Assembly: GCA_031296325.1 (NCBI GenBank)
Contig: JARLFY010000056.1
Span: 1-55,325, forward strand
Length of the DNA stretch: 55,325 nt
Origin: Acidobacteriaceae bacterium
GTDB lineage: Bacteria; Acidobacteriota; Terriglobia; Terriglobales; Acidobacteriaceae
Reading direction: 5' to 3'
The notes below the pieces were generated by a model, which did no database searches, was not told the origin of the DNA, and was given only the letters and a program-made list of their open reading frames with translations. A program made the translations under genes and the position numbers. This document shows positions 1 through 8,557 of the stretch, piece by piece; position 1 is the stretch's first letter, and every line of letters begins with the position of its first letter.

Positions 1-178
1 AACTCAAAGCTGCTGCATGAAAAAGGCTATGGAAGTATGGAAATCGCTGCGCGATTCCCACACTCCCACAGCCTCGACGACGACGGGATGAAATCAATCA
101 ACCCAGCACTTATGGGATACGCATTCTGAGGGCAAGGTCAGAGGCGAAGTTCACTGTTTGCTGACGGCGCACTCTGTT
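1..178. other. left-edge stretch, no confident gene
   Basis: Plus-strand frame 1 is open from the first base to a TGA at 127-129 (42 codons), so this could be the C-terminal tail of a gene entering from the left. The tail shows no recognisable motif, and an open stretch of this length is not rare by chance. The minus strand, which would hold anything downstream of the TonB-like gene, shows no start with a ribosome binding site. Confidence 0.2.
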
Positions 179-1636
179 CTATTCAGTCTGTTCAGGGATG
201 ATTAGGAGCACTTCCACTGCGGCGAGTTGACCGTTCTGTCGACCGGGCCTGAATTGCCACTGCTGTAGCGCACTCAGCAGGAACTTTGTCTGCGCAAACT
301 CCGCCGGAAATACCACGGCGAGGTGCTCGAAGCGTCCGGCAAGATTGACGAATCCGTGGACCATCAACGCGTCTGCGGTGAAGTCCGATGGGTTCAGATG
401 AGGTTGCACGATGTCGAATGGCCATGGTGCTTCGGGACGCGCGCCATTCGCAGATGCGGACGTTGGCGGCACAGAGTACTGAAGAATCCATGCCTTACCC
501 GGCCCCAGATGCAAATACACGGTATACACCGGTCTTCCAGCCCATAATTCAGCGGTCTCCGGATACTGCTCTGCGAGCGCCGAGCCTACGACAACGACGC
601 CGAACTGGCCGTCTTTCGGTAGGAGAACCCGTGTGACGGAACCCCCAATTACGGGCGCGACGTTAGCTGAGTCAGCGTCAGAATCAGCGCCGGATCCTCC
701 TTGCGTTGGGTCAGGTTTGCCCGCAGTCTGCCCATCTGTTCCGCCTGCAATTGAGCCTTTGTTCTCTGGCGCACGGGGGCCTTGTCCGGGGCCTTCGCCG
801 GATTGTCTGCCCCCTGGAGTGCCGTGGCCAGTCGCTACAGAGTTGACCGAGGGATCGGCACCGAGCGACTCAGAGACGGATGGGTGTGCCGACGCGTTGG
901 CCAGAGGGATCGCGACGGGTCCCTCATGCACCTGAAAGCTGGAGAGAGAGATTATCTGAACCGGGGTTGACTGCTCCGCCACTTTTGCCGAAGTTTCAGG
1001 GATGTGCCGAGCAGGGTCTGGCCCATGTACGACGATGGGAGACGTCGTGCTCGGAGGAAGCGAGGGTAGATTCGAAGCAAACGGAGTAGACGACATCTTG
1101 AAGTCAGCCGGGATCAATTCGTGATTGGGCGGCTCCAGCGTGGGTCGCAGATTGGCGATGATGGGTTGCTGGAGTGGTGCCGGAACAATGGTTCTAACCG
1201 GAGGAGCCGGAGGGGTCCACCGCAGAATCTGCGGGATCGGCGGGAGACGATGGAGCAAGATGTCCGGCGGCGCGTCCAGTTGCACCAGAATCTGCGCCTT
1301 GGGGGCCAACTGCGCTAGTCGCGTTGCGACGGAAGGCATCGAGGCAGGGCTTGAGCCGGGAGACTCTGCGGGCGCTGAGACTTTCGGCGCAAATTGCGCG
1401 ACGTGGCTTCCAGACGACTCTGGCCCTCGCTGTATCGGGGTGGGCGCGTTGAGTATGCGGACCGTGAAGTGTCGGATGGTCAATCGTCTGGATACTCGAG
1501 GCATATTTCCAAGTCCATAAAACAGCCATCCGTATGCCAGCACATGCACCAGAATTGAGATCACAAAGGAAGATGAACCCGTTCGTGCGGGTCGCGGAGG
1601 CGTCGCAAATAGCGTAATAGTGCGGGAAGACCTCAT
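179..1636 (-). CDS. TonB-like energy-transducer / periplasm-spanning protein
   Basis: A 485-residue protein with one N-terminal membrane segment (about residues 22-42), a long Pro/Ser/Ala/Gly-rich middle (about 50-320) and a folded C-terminal part (about 330-485) that ends in a pattern like a TonB C-terminal domain: a GHGFVNLAGRFEHL-like strand, then 'ALQQWQFRPG', then a final beta strand. TonB-family proteins anchor in the inner membrane and touch outer-membrane partners through this domain. The start is set at ATG 1636, because AAGGG lies 5 bases upstream; the in-frame GTG at 1642 would overlap that site. It is divergent from cpaB, and a sigma-54-like site lies at 1715-1731 before it. Next to Tad genes, it may serve pilus assembly or an outer-membrane receptor. 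The substrate is unknown. Confidence 0.6.
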   Translation of the reverse strand: MRSSRTITLFATPPRPARTGSSSFVISILVHVLAYGWLFYGLGNMPRVSRRLTIRHFTVRILNAPTPIQRGPESSGSHVAQFAPKVSAPAESPGSSPASMPSVATRLAQLAPKAQILVQLDAPPDILLHRLPPIPQILRWTPPAPPVRTIVPAPLQQPIIANLRPTLEPPNHELIPADFKMSSTPFASNLPSLPPSTTSPIVVHGPDPARHIPETSAKVAEQSTPVQIISLSSFQVHEGPVAIPLANASAHPSVSESLGADPSVNSVATGHGTPGGRQSGEGPGQGPRAPENKGSIAGGTDGQTAGKPDPTQGGSGADSDADSANVAPVIGGSVTRVLLPKDGQFGVVVVGSALAEQYPETAELWAGRPVYTVYLHLGPGKAWILQYSVPPTSASANGARPEAPWPFDIVQPHLNPSDFTADALMVHGFVNLAGRFEHLAVVFPAEFAQTKFLLSALQQWQFRPGRQNGQLAAVEVLLIIPEQTE

Positions 1637-1714
1637 GACCACCCTTGGAGCGTTTCAAATCAATGCAAGGTCTGATCTATGCCCAGCGCAAATCCTGACT
1701 TTGAGCCGTGTGAA

Positions 1715-1731
1715 TGCAATTGTCAGACCAA
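1715..1731 (-). promoter_or_regulatory. sigma-54-type promoter before the TonB-like gene
   Basis: The minus strand reads TTGGTCTGACAATTGCA, with GG and GC separated by exactly 10 bases and a TTGCA -12 box. It lies about 80 bases before the TonB-like start. It is weaker than the two other sites in the Tad region, because the -24 box lacks GGCAC. Confidence 0.4.
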
Positions 1732-1887
1732 CCGATATGGCCGCAAGTCTCTGCAAAATGGAGGGCTACAACCCAAATCGTGTCTACGCGGCTACACAGG
1801 CAGGCCGGGTGGTATACACGCGTTCACAGTTGTCTGGATGGACAGCATCTAAACCACTGATTTCGTGCAGATGTGAGGCCTCGCTCT

Positions 1888-1904
1888 TTGGCACTGGAAT
1901 TGCG
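1888..1904 (+). promoter_or_regulatory. sigma-54-type promoter for cpaB-cpaC
   Basis: The sequence TTGGCACTGGAATTGCG has the -24 box TTGGCAC and the -12 box TTGCG, with GG (1890-1891) and GC (1902-1903) 10 bases apart. This is a near-consensus RpoN promoter. The predicted start of transcription is near 1915, about 45 bases before the cpaB start codon. Confidence 0.65.
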
Positions 1905-1959
1905 ATAAGTGTCTTGAAAGTTAGAGGTGGCTGGACAGCCAACTCGAACAGGTATCTCA

Positions 1960-2823
1960 ATGAACAAAAGAGTACAGATCATCCTCTTGAGCGCATTTGT
2001 GATTGCCGCGTTGTGCAGTTACGCGGTCTACCGCTTGGTGGGCAACCGCCTCGCCGCGTCACAAGTACAGTCAACGCGCGTCATTGTGGCTACTTCCGAC
2101 ATCAAGCTTGGAACCGTTCTCCGCTCGAATGATCTTGGGACGGCGCAGATCTCAGGCCCTCTGCCCAAAGGAGCAATCGTCAACCTTCAAGATGCCGTGG
2201 GCCGGGGCGCGATCTCGGATATATATCAGGGGGAACCGGTGCTGGAGAGCCGCTTGGCTGCTCAGGGAGCTGGCGGTGGACTTGCGGCGACCATTCCCTC
2301 TGGCATGAGAGCCTGTGCAGTCAAAGTCGATGACGTCGTGGGCGTAGCTGGATTTGTTACTCCCGGCATGCATGTGGATGTTCTGATCTCGGGGGTTCCT
2401 CCTGGCGCGGCGACTGCGACCACGAACGAAGGACCGCAGGTAAAGACCCTGCTACAAAATATCGAAGTCTTATCTGCTGGTACCGACATTCAGAGAGACG
2501 TGGATGGGAAGGCGAAGCCTGTACAGGTCGTCAACCTGCTGGTTACGCCGGAACAGGCAGAAGATCTCAGCCTTGCCAGCAGTCAGACGAGAATCCAACT
2601 GGTGTTGCGAAATCCGCTGGACTCAGCAACCATTCAGCCGCCTGGAACTGCAATGGCCGCTCTGTTTGCGGACAAGAATGCCGCGCCGTTACCCAAACCG
2701 CGGTCAGTAGCCGTTGCACCTCACAAGGCATCTGTCCCCACGCAACAGATGTATCTAGTTCAGGTATACAACGGGTCGAAGCGAAGTGACGCGAAGTTTG
2801 GCGACAGTGAGGAGAAACAGTGA
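1960..2823 (+). CDS. cpaB: Flp pilus assembly protein CpaB (RcpC)
   Basis: A 287-residue protein with an N-terminal membrane segment (about residues 5-24) followed by a SAF-type domain (about 45-110: 'VIVATSDIKLGTVL', 'GEPVLESRL') and the CpaB/RcpC core with 'GVAGFVTPGMHVDVLISG' and 'VVNLLVTPEQAEDLSLASS'. CpaB is a periplasmic/inner-membrane-anchored part of the Tad secretion machine that works with the CpaC secretin. The start is ATG 1960, which puts the membrane segment right at the N-terminus; a GTG at 1927 would add 11 residues with no family support. The C-terminal 50 residues are low-complexity. The stop overlaps the cpaC start by 4 bases (GTGA), so the two are translationally coupled. 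Confidence 0.93.
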   Translation: MNKRVQIILLSAFVIAALCSYAVYRLVGNRLAASQVQSTRVIVATSDIKLGTVLRSNDLGTAQISGPLPKGAIVNLQDAVGRGAISDIYQGEPVLESRLAAQGAGGGLAATIPSGMRACAVKVDDVVGVAGFVTPGMHVDVLISGVPPGAATATTNEGPQVKTLLQNIEVLSAGTDIQRDVDGKAKPVQVVNLLVTPEQAEDLSLASSQTRIQLVLRNPLDSATIQPPGTAMAALFADKNAAPLPKPRSVAVAPHKASVPTQQMYLVQVYNGSKRSDAKFGDSEEKQ

Positions 2824-4388
2824 AAGTCAAAATCGGTATTTCTATTGCTTTTTCCTGTGTGTTGTCTCTTGCGCTGTGTGGCCAGTCGGCTCTAGCTGCT
2901 CCGGCCCCAGCCTCTCAGCCCACTGTTGCGTCCGGTCAGGACTTTGCGAATGATCTTGTGGTCGGAGCAGGGAAGTCTGTATTGGTGGATTGCGCTCTGC
3001 CGATTGAAAGAGTCGCGGTCGGGTCGGGCGACATCGCTGAAGTAACCGTCGTGAGTCCTACCGAGTTGATGCTGAACGGCAAGACGGCGGGCGACACAAG
3101 TCTGATTGTCTGGCAAAAGGGTGGAAGCAGGCAATTCTTCAATGTACTGGTTCGAGCCAACAACTCTGCGGCGAATGACCGTGTGGACGCACTGCGTCGG
3201 GAGTTGCGAACGGAGTTGCCGGGACAGGATCTCCGTGTCACCTCCGAGAACGGACTCGTCTTCCTGCGCGGCACTGTGAAGGATCTCGTGAGCAACGATC
3301 GCGCCGTTCAGATTGCTGCGACAGCGGGCAAGGTTGTCAACCTACTCTATGTAGAGGTTCCAGCAGCGGAGCCGCAGATCCTGCTCAAGGTACGCTTCGC
3401 GAGCCTTGACCGGAGCCTGAACAATCAACTAGGCATAAACCTATTCAGCCTCGGCGCTGCTAATACCATTGGTTCCGTCACTACACAGCAGTTTTCTCCG
3501 CCGGTAATTTCTGCGACGGGTAGTAGCGGTTCTGGGGGCACTACTGGAACTGGTGCAACTGCAACCATTTCCGACTTGATGAATCTATACGTTTTTCGAC
3601 CTGACATAAATCTTGGCGCAACGATCAAAGCGCTAGAGGCTCAAGGCGTCGTTCAGGTTCTCGCCGAGCCCAATGTAATGACCAGCAACGGAAAACAGGG
3701 AAGCATTCTCGCAGGCGGGCAGTATCCATATCCCGTGGTTCAGGGAACTAGCGCTGGCAGTGCACCTACGGTCACAATCCAGTTCAAGGAATTTGGGGTG
3801 CGACTGAATTTCATTCCCACGATCACTCCCCGAGGCACGATCCGACTTCAGGTAGCGCCCGAAGTAAGTTCTTTGGACTTCGCCAATGGGATCACCATCT
3901 CCGGCTTCACGGTTCCCGGGCTGGATGTTCGAAGCGTGAAGACAGAGGTCGAGCTGGCTGAAGGACAGAGTTTTGCTATTGGAGGTTTGCTGGACAATCG
4001 CGAAACTAAAACTTTATCTAAAATTCCGTTTATTGGCGACGTGCCGATATTGGGCAAGTTTTTCCAATCCATAACCAAGACCAAGACCAACACGGAACTT
4101 ATCGTGATTGTGACACCGGAGATCGTGGCTCCAATTCCGGCTGGTGCCTCTCTACCTCAACTGAAGTATCCCGAAAATTTCTTGCCATCAGCTTCAGGAA
4201 TTTCTATGACAACGCCTGGAGCGGACGTAACAGGAGCCAAGCCGTCGTCGCCGACGCCACAGACGATGCCCGTGGAGAAGCTCATCCGAAGTATGCAACC
4301 TGAGCAGCCTCTGGTTATTGACGGCAGTATGTCTACAACAGGCTTTAGTACAACTTCGAGTGCAACATCCACCGGGACAACGCAGTAA
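2820..4388 (+). CDS. cpaC: Tad pilus outer-membrane secretin CpaC (RcpA)
   Basis: A 522-residue secretin. The signal peptide spans about residues 1-27. The pilus N-terminal domain follows (about 40-115: 'VAVGSGDIAEVTVVSPTEL', 'AGDTSLIVWQ'), then a BON domain (about 120-175), then the type II/III secretin domain (about 285-440) with 'VLAEPNVMTSNGKQGSILAG', 'GVRLNFIPTI' and the closing 'FIGDVPILGKFFQS' and 'ELIVIVTPEIV' motifs. It forms the outer-membrane channel through which Flp pili emerge. A Gly/Ser/Thr-rich stretch (about 235-250) interrupts the N-domain/secretin junction. The C-terminal tail past residue 440 is Ser/Thr/Pro-rich. It starts at GTG 2820, overlapping the cpaB stop. The CpaE/TadZ and TadA genes that usually follow are absent; the next genes are convergent. 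Confidence 0.95.
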   Translation: MKVKIGISIAFSCVLSLALCGQSALAAPAPASQPTVASGQDFANDLVVGAGKSVLVDCALPIERVAVGSGDIAEVTVVSPTELMLNGKTAGDTSLIVWQKGGSRQFFNVLVRANNSAANDRVDALRRELRTELPGQDLRVTSENGLVFLRGTVKDLVSNDRAVQIAATAGKVVNLLYVEVPAAEPQILLKVRFASLDRSLNNQLGINLFSLGAANTIGSVTTQQFSPPVISATGSSGSGGTTGTGATATISDLMNLYVFRPDINLGATIKALEAQGVVQVLAEPNVMTSNGKQGSILAGGQYPYPVVQGTSAGSAPTVTIQFKEFGVRLNFIPTITPRGTIRLQVAPEVSSLDFANGITISGFTVPGLDVRSVKTEVELAEGQSFAIGGLLDNRETKTLSKIPFIGDVPILGKFFQSITKTKTNTELIVIVTPEIVAPIPAGASLPQLKYPENFLPSASGISMTTPGADVTGAKPSSPTPQTMPVEKLIRSMQPEQPLVIDGSMSTTGFSTTSSATSTGTTQ

Positions 4389-4393
4389 GGAAC

Positions 4394-4525
4394 ATGGATC
4401 AGTGGAGTGCCCATGCAGGTCAGCGGACTACCGAGGCGGATGACGTGCGAGGTAACGCGATGAGCAACACTCTCGACGCCTCGACCGCAGAGCCTTTGCC
4501 TCCAGCACGCTGGGTTCGTCCTTAA
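4394..4525 (+). CDS. possible 43-residue protein after cpaC
   Basis: A short open frame begins at ATG 4394, just 5 bases after the cpaC stop, with an AAGGA site immediately upstream, and runs 43 codons to TAA. The product is hydrophilic (it begins MDQWSAHAGQ) with no recognised domain. In other Tad loci cpaE/tadZ follows cpaC, so this could be a remnant start of such a gene or simply chance. Low confidence. Confidence 0.25.
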   Translation: MDQWSAHAGQRTTEADDVRGNAMSNTLDASTAEPLPPARWVRP

Positions 4526-4591
4526 CTTATGAGCGCCCCACTTAGTTTGCAATTATCTTCAGTTGCAGAAGGCTGCTCCGCGGCGAGTCAA

Positions 4592-5140
4592 CTATTCCGA
4601 AATAACCATCTGTGACGTGCTCGTGATCGGGATTGTCATGTTCTTCCAGGATGGCACGTTGATTGGGAAGCTGTACGTCACGACCACCTTCACTGCATTC
4701 CCCACAGCATTACAGTAGAGGCCATTGGCGTCCAGATTTGTTGCAGGGTTGGGACATGCTGTTGTCCAGGTGGTGACTCCGTTTACATCTTGGCTTGCTA
4801 TCAGCCAAGTCGCATTGACAGACATGTTCTGGGGCTTAATTCCCGGATAACTCACAGAGGATAAAAAAGCCAGAAGTGGATTTTTCGTAGGGTCAGTGTT
4901 AGACGTGAACTTACTCGGATTCAGATTGCAATTGGGGTCGGTAACCGTATCCAGCGTGCAGGAATCCGGTCCACGAACAACTGCGTACCGAGTAGCGGTT
5001 CTGGCGGCGTCGGACATATAGTTGTATGTGTAAAACGCCAAAGAGAACTGAATGAACCCGAACAGGATCATAAGAAAAATTGAGGCTGAGAGGGCATACT
5101 CTATAAGAGACGAACCTTCTTTATTCTTGAGCAGGCTCAC
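4592..5140 (-). CDS. tadE: TadE-family minor pseudopilin (second copy)
   Basis: A 182-residue protein with the TadE signature at its N-terminus: a short basic leader, then a prepilin-peptidase-like site before 'SSLIEYALSASIFLMILFGF', a membrane helix (about residues 13-36), and a 'YMSDAARTATRYA' stretch after it. The remainder is a Cys-containing, beta-rich periplasmic domain. TadE-type pseudopilins are processed like Flp and are needed for pilus assembly. The start is GTG 5140, which overlaps the stop of the preceding tadE by 4 bases; GGAGG sits 7 bases upstream, inside that gene. It is the last gene of the tadG-tadE-tadE operon and converges on cpaC. Confidence 0.85.
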   Translation of the reverse strand: MSLLKNKEGSSLIEYALSASIFLMILFGFIQFSLAFYTYNYMSDAARTATRYAVVRGPDSCTLDTVTDPNCNLNPSKFTSNTDPTKNPLLAFLSSVSYPGIKPQNMSVNATWLIASQDVNGVTTWTTACPNPATNLDANGLYCNAVGNAVKVVVTYSFPINVPSWKNMTIPITSTSQMVISE

Positions 5141-5628
5141 TGTAAGACCTCCTCGATGGAACTACCTTGGAGAATATAGGATGCTGGAAGGCCAGGAATC
5201 TTGATCCTTGGGGTGAAAGTGCCTTGTGTGTGGACTGTGACAGTCACAATCAGGTGGGATGATGAACACCCTGACGGATAGCTGCCCACTACATTGCAGC
5301 TATAATTGGCGGTTCCGTCTGCGCAAGTACAGGAATAGGTGGGAGTAGACGAAAATGATACGGCGGTTCCCAGATTATTTGAATCCGACTGAGCGGCTTG
5401 CAGCATTCCAGTTGTATCTAGCCCACTACTGTTGGTAATGGAAAAGGCTCCACCATTCATGGTTGCATACTGTGCGGCTGCTCTGGCCGAGTTTGTTACC
5501 TCGATGGCACAATAAAACAGATTGCCAAGTTCCGACATGCCCAAGAGCATGGAAAGCAGCAAAGGCAAGGAAATTGCGAGTTCGATGAGAGCCTGTCCAC
5601 TTTCTTCTAATGCGCGAAAGTTTTTCAT
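5137..5628 (-). CDS. tadE: TadE-family minor pseudopilin (first copy)
   Basis: A 163-residue TadE-like protein: 'EESGQALIELAISLPLLLSMLLG' gives the Gly/Gln processing site, the Glu at position +5 and the membrane helix (about residues 10-35), followed by 'TNSARAAAQYATMN', typical of TadE. The periplasmic part carries several Cys residues (about 95-120) that may form disulphides. ATG 5628 has AAGGAGAG 5 bases upstream. It lies 11 bases after tadG and overlaps the next tadE, so the three are one operon. Confidence 0.88.
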   Translation of the reverse strand: MKNFRALEESGQALIELAISLPLLLSMLLGMSELGNLFYCAIEVTNSARAAAQYATMNGGAFSITNSSGLDTTGMLQAAQSDSNNLGTAVSFSSTPTYSCTCADGTANYSCNVVGSYPSGCSSSHLIVTVTVHTQGTFTPRIKIPGLPASYILQGSSIEEVLQ

Positions 5629-5639
5629 CGTGTCTCTCC

Positions 5640-6917
5640 TTACTCCACCAACGCAATCTTTCTTAGAGGCGTGGTGCTGGGATTTGTATCGTTGTAGTTG
5701 TTCGTTATGGTGATATTGTCATTCGATGTCAATTGGTACGCAATAATTCCTGCGGCAGTCCAATTCTTCCCGCCACTGTCTTGAAGGGTAACTAATGAGG
5801 TCGGCGCGTAAATAATTCCGTTCAGGTTCTGAGTGCCACTCCCAAACTGAACCTGAAGTGAAGGCGGCGTACTGCCTGTGGTGGTATTTATGGAGGGCTG
5901 CATGATCGCAATCCCATCATAGATCCCACTCGTAGGGGCCGTGACCGTCAATGCTTCATTCTTCTGACTGTAAACTCCACCAGCAATATCCAGAGTTCCA
6001 CCGTTGACAGTGACGTTACCTATGCTGACGCCGTGTTCAAACACGTATACTCCCGGAGCAAGAGCCAGAGTTGTTGAGCCACCGTCCAGCGAGACGTTCG
6101 TTCCACTGAAACAATATACTTGGTCGCTGAGAATCCCATCTGCGTTGGCTTTGGGCGTTGGTAACTGCGAAGTCGAGGTTATCGTTGTCAACGAAGTGGT
6201 GTTGCCTCCACTGCCGGTTGTACACGCAGTCGCTGGAATTGGACCTTCGAGATTGTTAAATGGGTCACTGACCGGAGCGACCCCAGACTGCAACGGGGTA
6301 GTCTTACTTGATTTGCAGCCGCCTCCGGTGTCCAGCCCCCCAACAATATGAAGGAAGTCGCCATTAATCGTTCCGGAGCCGTGTAGGCAAACCGCAGCTG
6401 GGTTTGGTGAATTTACTTGTATGCCACAATTGCTGGCTGTGATGGTTTTCTTTGTGTAGATAACATCCGTATCGGATGCATTGGTATCCAGAATGTAAAT
6501 GCAGGCGGTACTTGCCGGAACTCCAGCAACTGCTCTTGCCGCAACATTGATGGTATGAAGGCCAAAAACTCCCATGAAAAATGTAGGGTTAGGTTGAGTG
6601 ATGATGACTTCTACATAATTTGAGCCAGTGTGGTATCCGTCAGTTGGACTGAGGTTGACCGAAACTTGAGAGGCTGTGTTTGCGATGCCGTTTACTCCTG
6701 CAGCCGTTCGAGCAACACTGACGACGTTGGTAGATCCGTGGTAACTCAATTCAGTCGCCCCGGCGATGGCAGCAGCGTCAGCAGCCGTCTGTACGTGACG
6801 ACGAGAGTCGAACAGGAAACCCATATCCAAGGCCAGCGCCAGAAATCCTAGAAGGATTGTCATGCACAATGCTGTCAAAATCAGCGTTTGACCTTTTTCA
6901 TCTCTGTAGAGCTTCAT
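5640..6917 (-). CDS. tadG: TadG-like Flp pilus-assembly protein
   Basis: A 425-residue protein starting with 'YRDEKGQTLILTALCMTILLG', a TadE/G-type N-terminus with one membrane helix (about residues 10-33), then 'DSRRHVQTAADAAAIAGA', the hallmark of TadG-like pilus proteins. The long extracytoplasmic part is Gly/Ser/Thr/Asn-rich and probably a beta-helical or beta-sandwich adhesin-like domain ('GDFLHIVGGLDTGG', 'LDGGSTTLALAPGVYVFEHG'). It lacks an obvious von Willebrand A domain. ATG 6917 is chosen because GGGGTGGG lies upstream; the track start at 6929 sits on top of that site. First gene of the minus-strand tad operon. Confidence 0.85.
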   Translation of the reverse strand: MKLYRDEKGQTLILTALCMTILLGFLALALDMGFLFDSRRHVQTAADAAAIAGATELSYHGSTNVVSVARTAAGVNGIANTASQVSVNLSPTDGYHTGSNYVEVIITQPNPTFFMGVFGLHTINVAARAVAGVPASTACIYILDTNASDTDVIYTKKTITASNCGIQVNSPNPAAVCLHGSGTINGDFLHIVGGLDTGGGCKSSKTTPLQSGVAPVSDPFNNLEGPIPATACTTGSGGNTTSLTTITSTSQLPTPKANADGILSDQVYCFSGTNVSLDGGSTTLALAPGVYVFEHGVSIGNVTVNGGTLDIAGGVYSQKNEALTVTAPTSGIYDGIAIMQPSINTTTGSTPPSLQVQFGSGTQNLNGIIYAPTSLVTLQDSGGKNWTAAGIIAYQLTSNDNITITNNYNDTNPSTTPLRKIALVE

Positions 6918-6929
6918 TTCCCACCCCAT

Positions 6930-7717
6930 TTCATTTCTAGTGGAAGGTGCCTAACTCGTTTTCAACCTTTATTCGTCCATTCCCTTCGAGCCGTTTGTGG
7001 CGATGTGTCTCGACATTAATCCGGAGATTATCAATCCCAAAGGCACTCGCGCTCACGCGGTTCTGAATAAGTACTTATCTCCATGGCACAGCTACACTAT
7101 CTACGGATGCAGTCTGCAAAGCACTGCACTCGATATATCTCGGGAGCGATGTGTCGTCAATTGGTGACGGAGATTCATGAAGTCCTCGATCGAGATAATT
7201 CCACGTCTCTGCTCAGTACTGGACGTAAGAACGCTAACAGCTTTGATGTATGTAACACGTCCGAAGTGGTCTCGATTGTTTGAAGAATTTTTGTCAAGGT
7301 CGGAGTTAAGTGTTCTGGCGTTCAGCGTTCTGCAGGCGGAGTCCGCTTGCGAAGGCTCTGCTTGAGACGGTAGCTTTCGTCGTTCATTTCAGGATGTGGA
7401 CGTGGGGCGACGCGACGGGGGAAGCAGAGGCAGACCAGCGGTTTTGCCGCCCATCCTTCGCCAGAAAAGAGGTGCAGGACAGGGTGCTCACATCTATAAA
7501 ATAGTATTTAAATACCTGTTTTATGAAAACGTTTGCATATTATATTTTCTGGCTTAGGTTTACGCGTTGATTTCAATGGCTCTGCTATTACATGACTTTG
7601 GCGTCGCGATTGCTATAGTAGCAAGCACGAATTGCGTTGTAGGCTTGACTTTGTTTGCAAGGACTATATTGACCAACTTTATAGTTGTCAACCTGCGACA
7701 AAACAGGAGGAACGACA
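6930..7717. other. 788-base intergenic region between tadG and flp
   Basis: No gene is supported here. The right end holds the flp control region: an AT-rich block at 7495-7560, the perfect palindrome GTATTTAAATAC at 7504-7515, and the sigma-54-type promoter at 7598-7614. No GG-N10-GC site was found for tadG on the minus strand. A 54-codon plus-strand frame from ATG 7003 lacks a ribosome binding site. Confidence 0.5.
7598..7614 (+). promoter_or_regulatory. sigma-54-type promoter for flp
   Basis: The sequence TTGGCGTCGCGATTGCT has GG (7600-7601) and GC (7612-7613) exactly 10 bases apart and a TTGCT -12 box. Transcription would start near 7625, giving a leader of about 93 bases before the flp start codon. 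The palindrome at 7504-7515 lies about 85-95 bases upstream, a usual distance for an activator site. Confidence 0.6.
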
Positions 7718-7900
7718 ATGAAGAATACTATGCAGATGATGAAGAACCTCATATCAGAAGAGTCTGGTCAGGATCTGATTGAGTACGCATTGGTTGCAGC
7801 TCTAATTGGTCTTGGCTCGGTCGCAGCGATTGGCAAAATCGGTGGCGGAATTTCAAACGAGTTCAATAACATCAACAACACATTCAGCACTAGCGTATAA
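7718..7900 (+). CDS. flp: Flp-family type IVb pilin
   Basis: A 60-residue prepilin. The leader of 17 residues ends in Gly17, followed by 'QDLIEYALVAALIG' with Glu22 at +5 and Tyr23, the Flp processing motif cut by the TadV-type peptidase. A single hydrophobic helix (about 20-42) and a short Asn/Ser/Thr-rich tail follow. Flp subunits polymerise into the thin adhesive Tad pilus. ATG 7718 has the perfect site AGGAGG 7 bases upstream; the upstream in-frame start at 7685 has none. The gene is monocistronic, with its own sigma-54-like promoter and a strong terminator, as expected for a highly expressed major subunit. Confidence 0.95.
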   Translation: MKNTMQMMKNLISEESGQDLIEYALVAALIGLGSVAAIGKIGGGISNEFNNINNTFSTSV

Positions 7901-7906
7901 CCCAGA

Positions 7907-7959
7907 GCCGTCTTACGGAAGTGCTAGACCTTGCGCTCCCGTAAGACGGCCCTTTTTTT
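7907..7959 (+). terminator. rho-independent terminator of flp
   Basis: A 12-bp perfect stem, GCCGTCTTACGG (7907-7918) with its complement at 7939-7950, a 20-base loop, then a run of seven T. It begins 7 bases after the flp stop. Confidence 0.92.
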
Positions 7960-8557
7960 GCCGCCTGCCTAACAGCGCTCAGTCCATTCAGGTCAGCGGA
8001 GCATTTGTTGGCGGGAGTGTGCAGACGGATGTTTCGAGTGCAGAGAATTCGATTCATCTCAATGAGGTGGTTAGCCAAGGGCTAACGGCCCAGAGTCCGG
8101 GGTCGGCGCAAAATTGTGTGGCGAACAAACGGGTTGTGCTTGCGAAGCCTGCCAATTCTTATTGGATCTTTATGGCCCCACGGTTGGATCCGTGGGACAT
8201 ATCGTGGGAAGCTAAACTGCTGAAAATACTGGTCGGCCTTGGTGACGATATAACTCTAGGCTAAGGAAGATCTGTCCCTTTATCAATACGGGCGACTCTA
8301 TGAAGTTGCCTGCTGGGCTCAAATTTAACGGACTCGCCCGCAACGCTATCTCCGTCAGATCCTGCTCCGCATCGCGGAAACGCTTACACTTCCGTGCTGA
8401 TTGCTATCGACAAGAAGGAACTGAAACTCGATATCTCGCTCTACACTTGTCTACAGATTCTGTCGGTCTTGATCTTCGAGAAAGCTGGGATTTCATGCGC
8501 TCTTCAGCCGTCTCCGCAAAATGACCCGTGCAGAGATTCCTCAGCCCTACCATAGGT
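7960..8557. other. intergenic region between flp and the lyase gene
   Basis: About 600 bases with no supported gene. One small hairpin is visible (stem CCCACGG at 8176-8182 with its complement at 8189-8195). The open frames crossing it lack ribosome binding sites and family features. Confidence 0.4.

Noticed and set aside
7003-7167. 54-codon open frame between tadG and flp
   Set aside because: No ribosome binding site, no domain, and length is within chance expectation.
7806-8264. 152-residue frame over the flp 3' end and terminator
   Set aside because: It overlaps flp in another frame and runs through the terminator hairpin.
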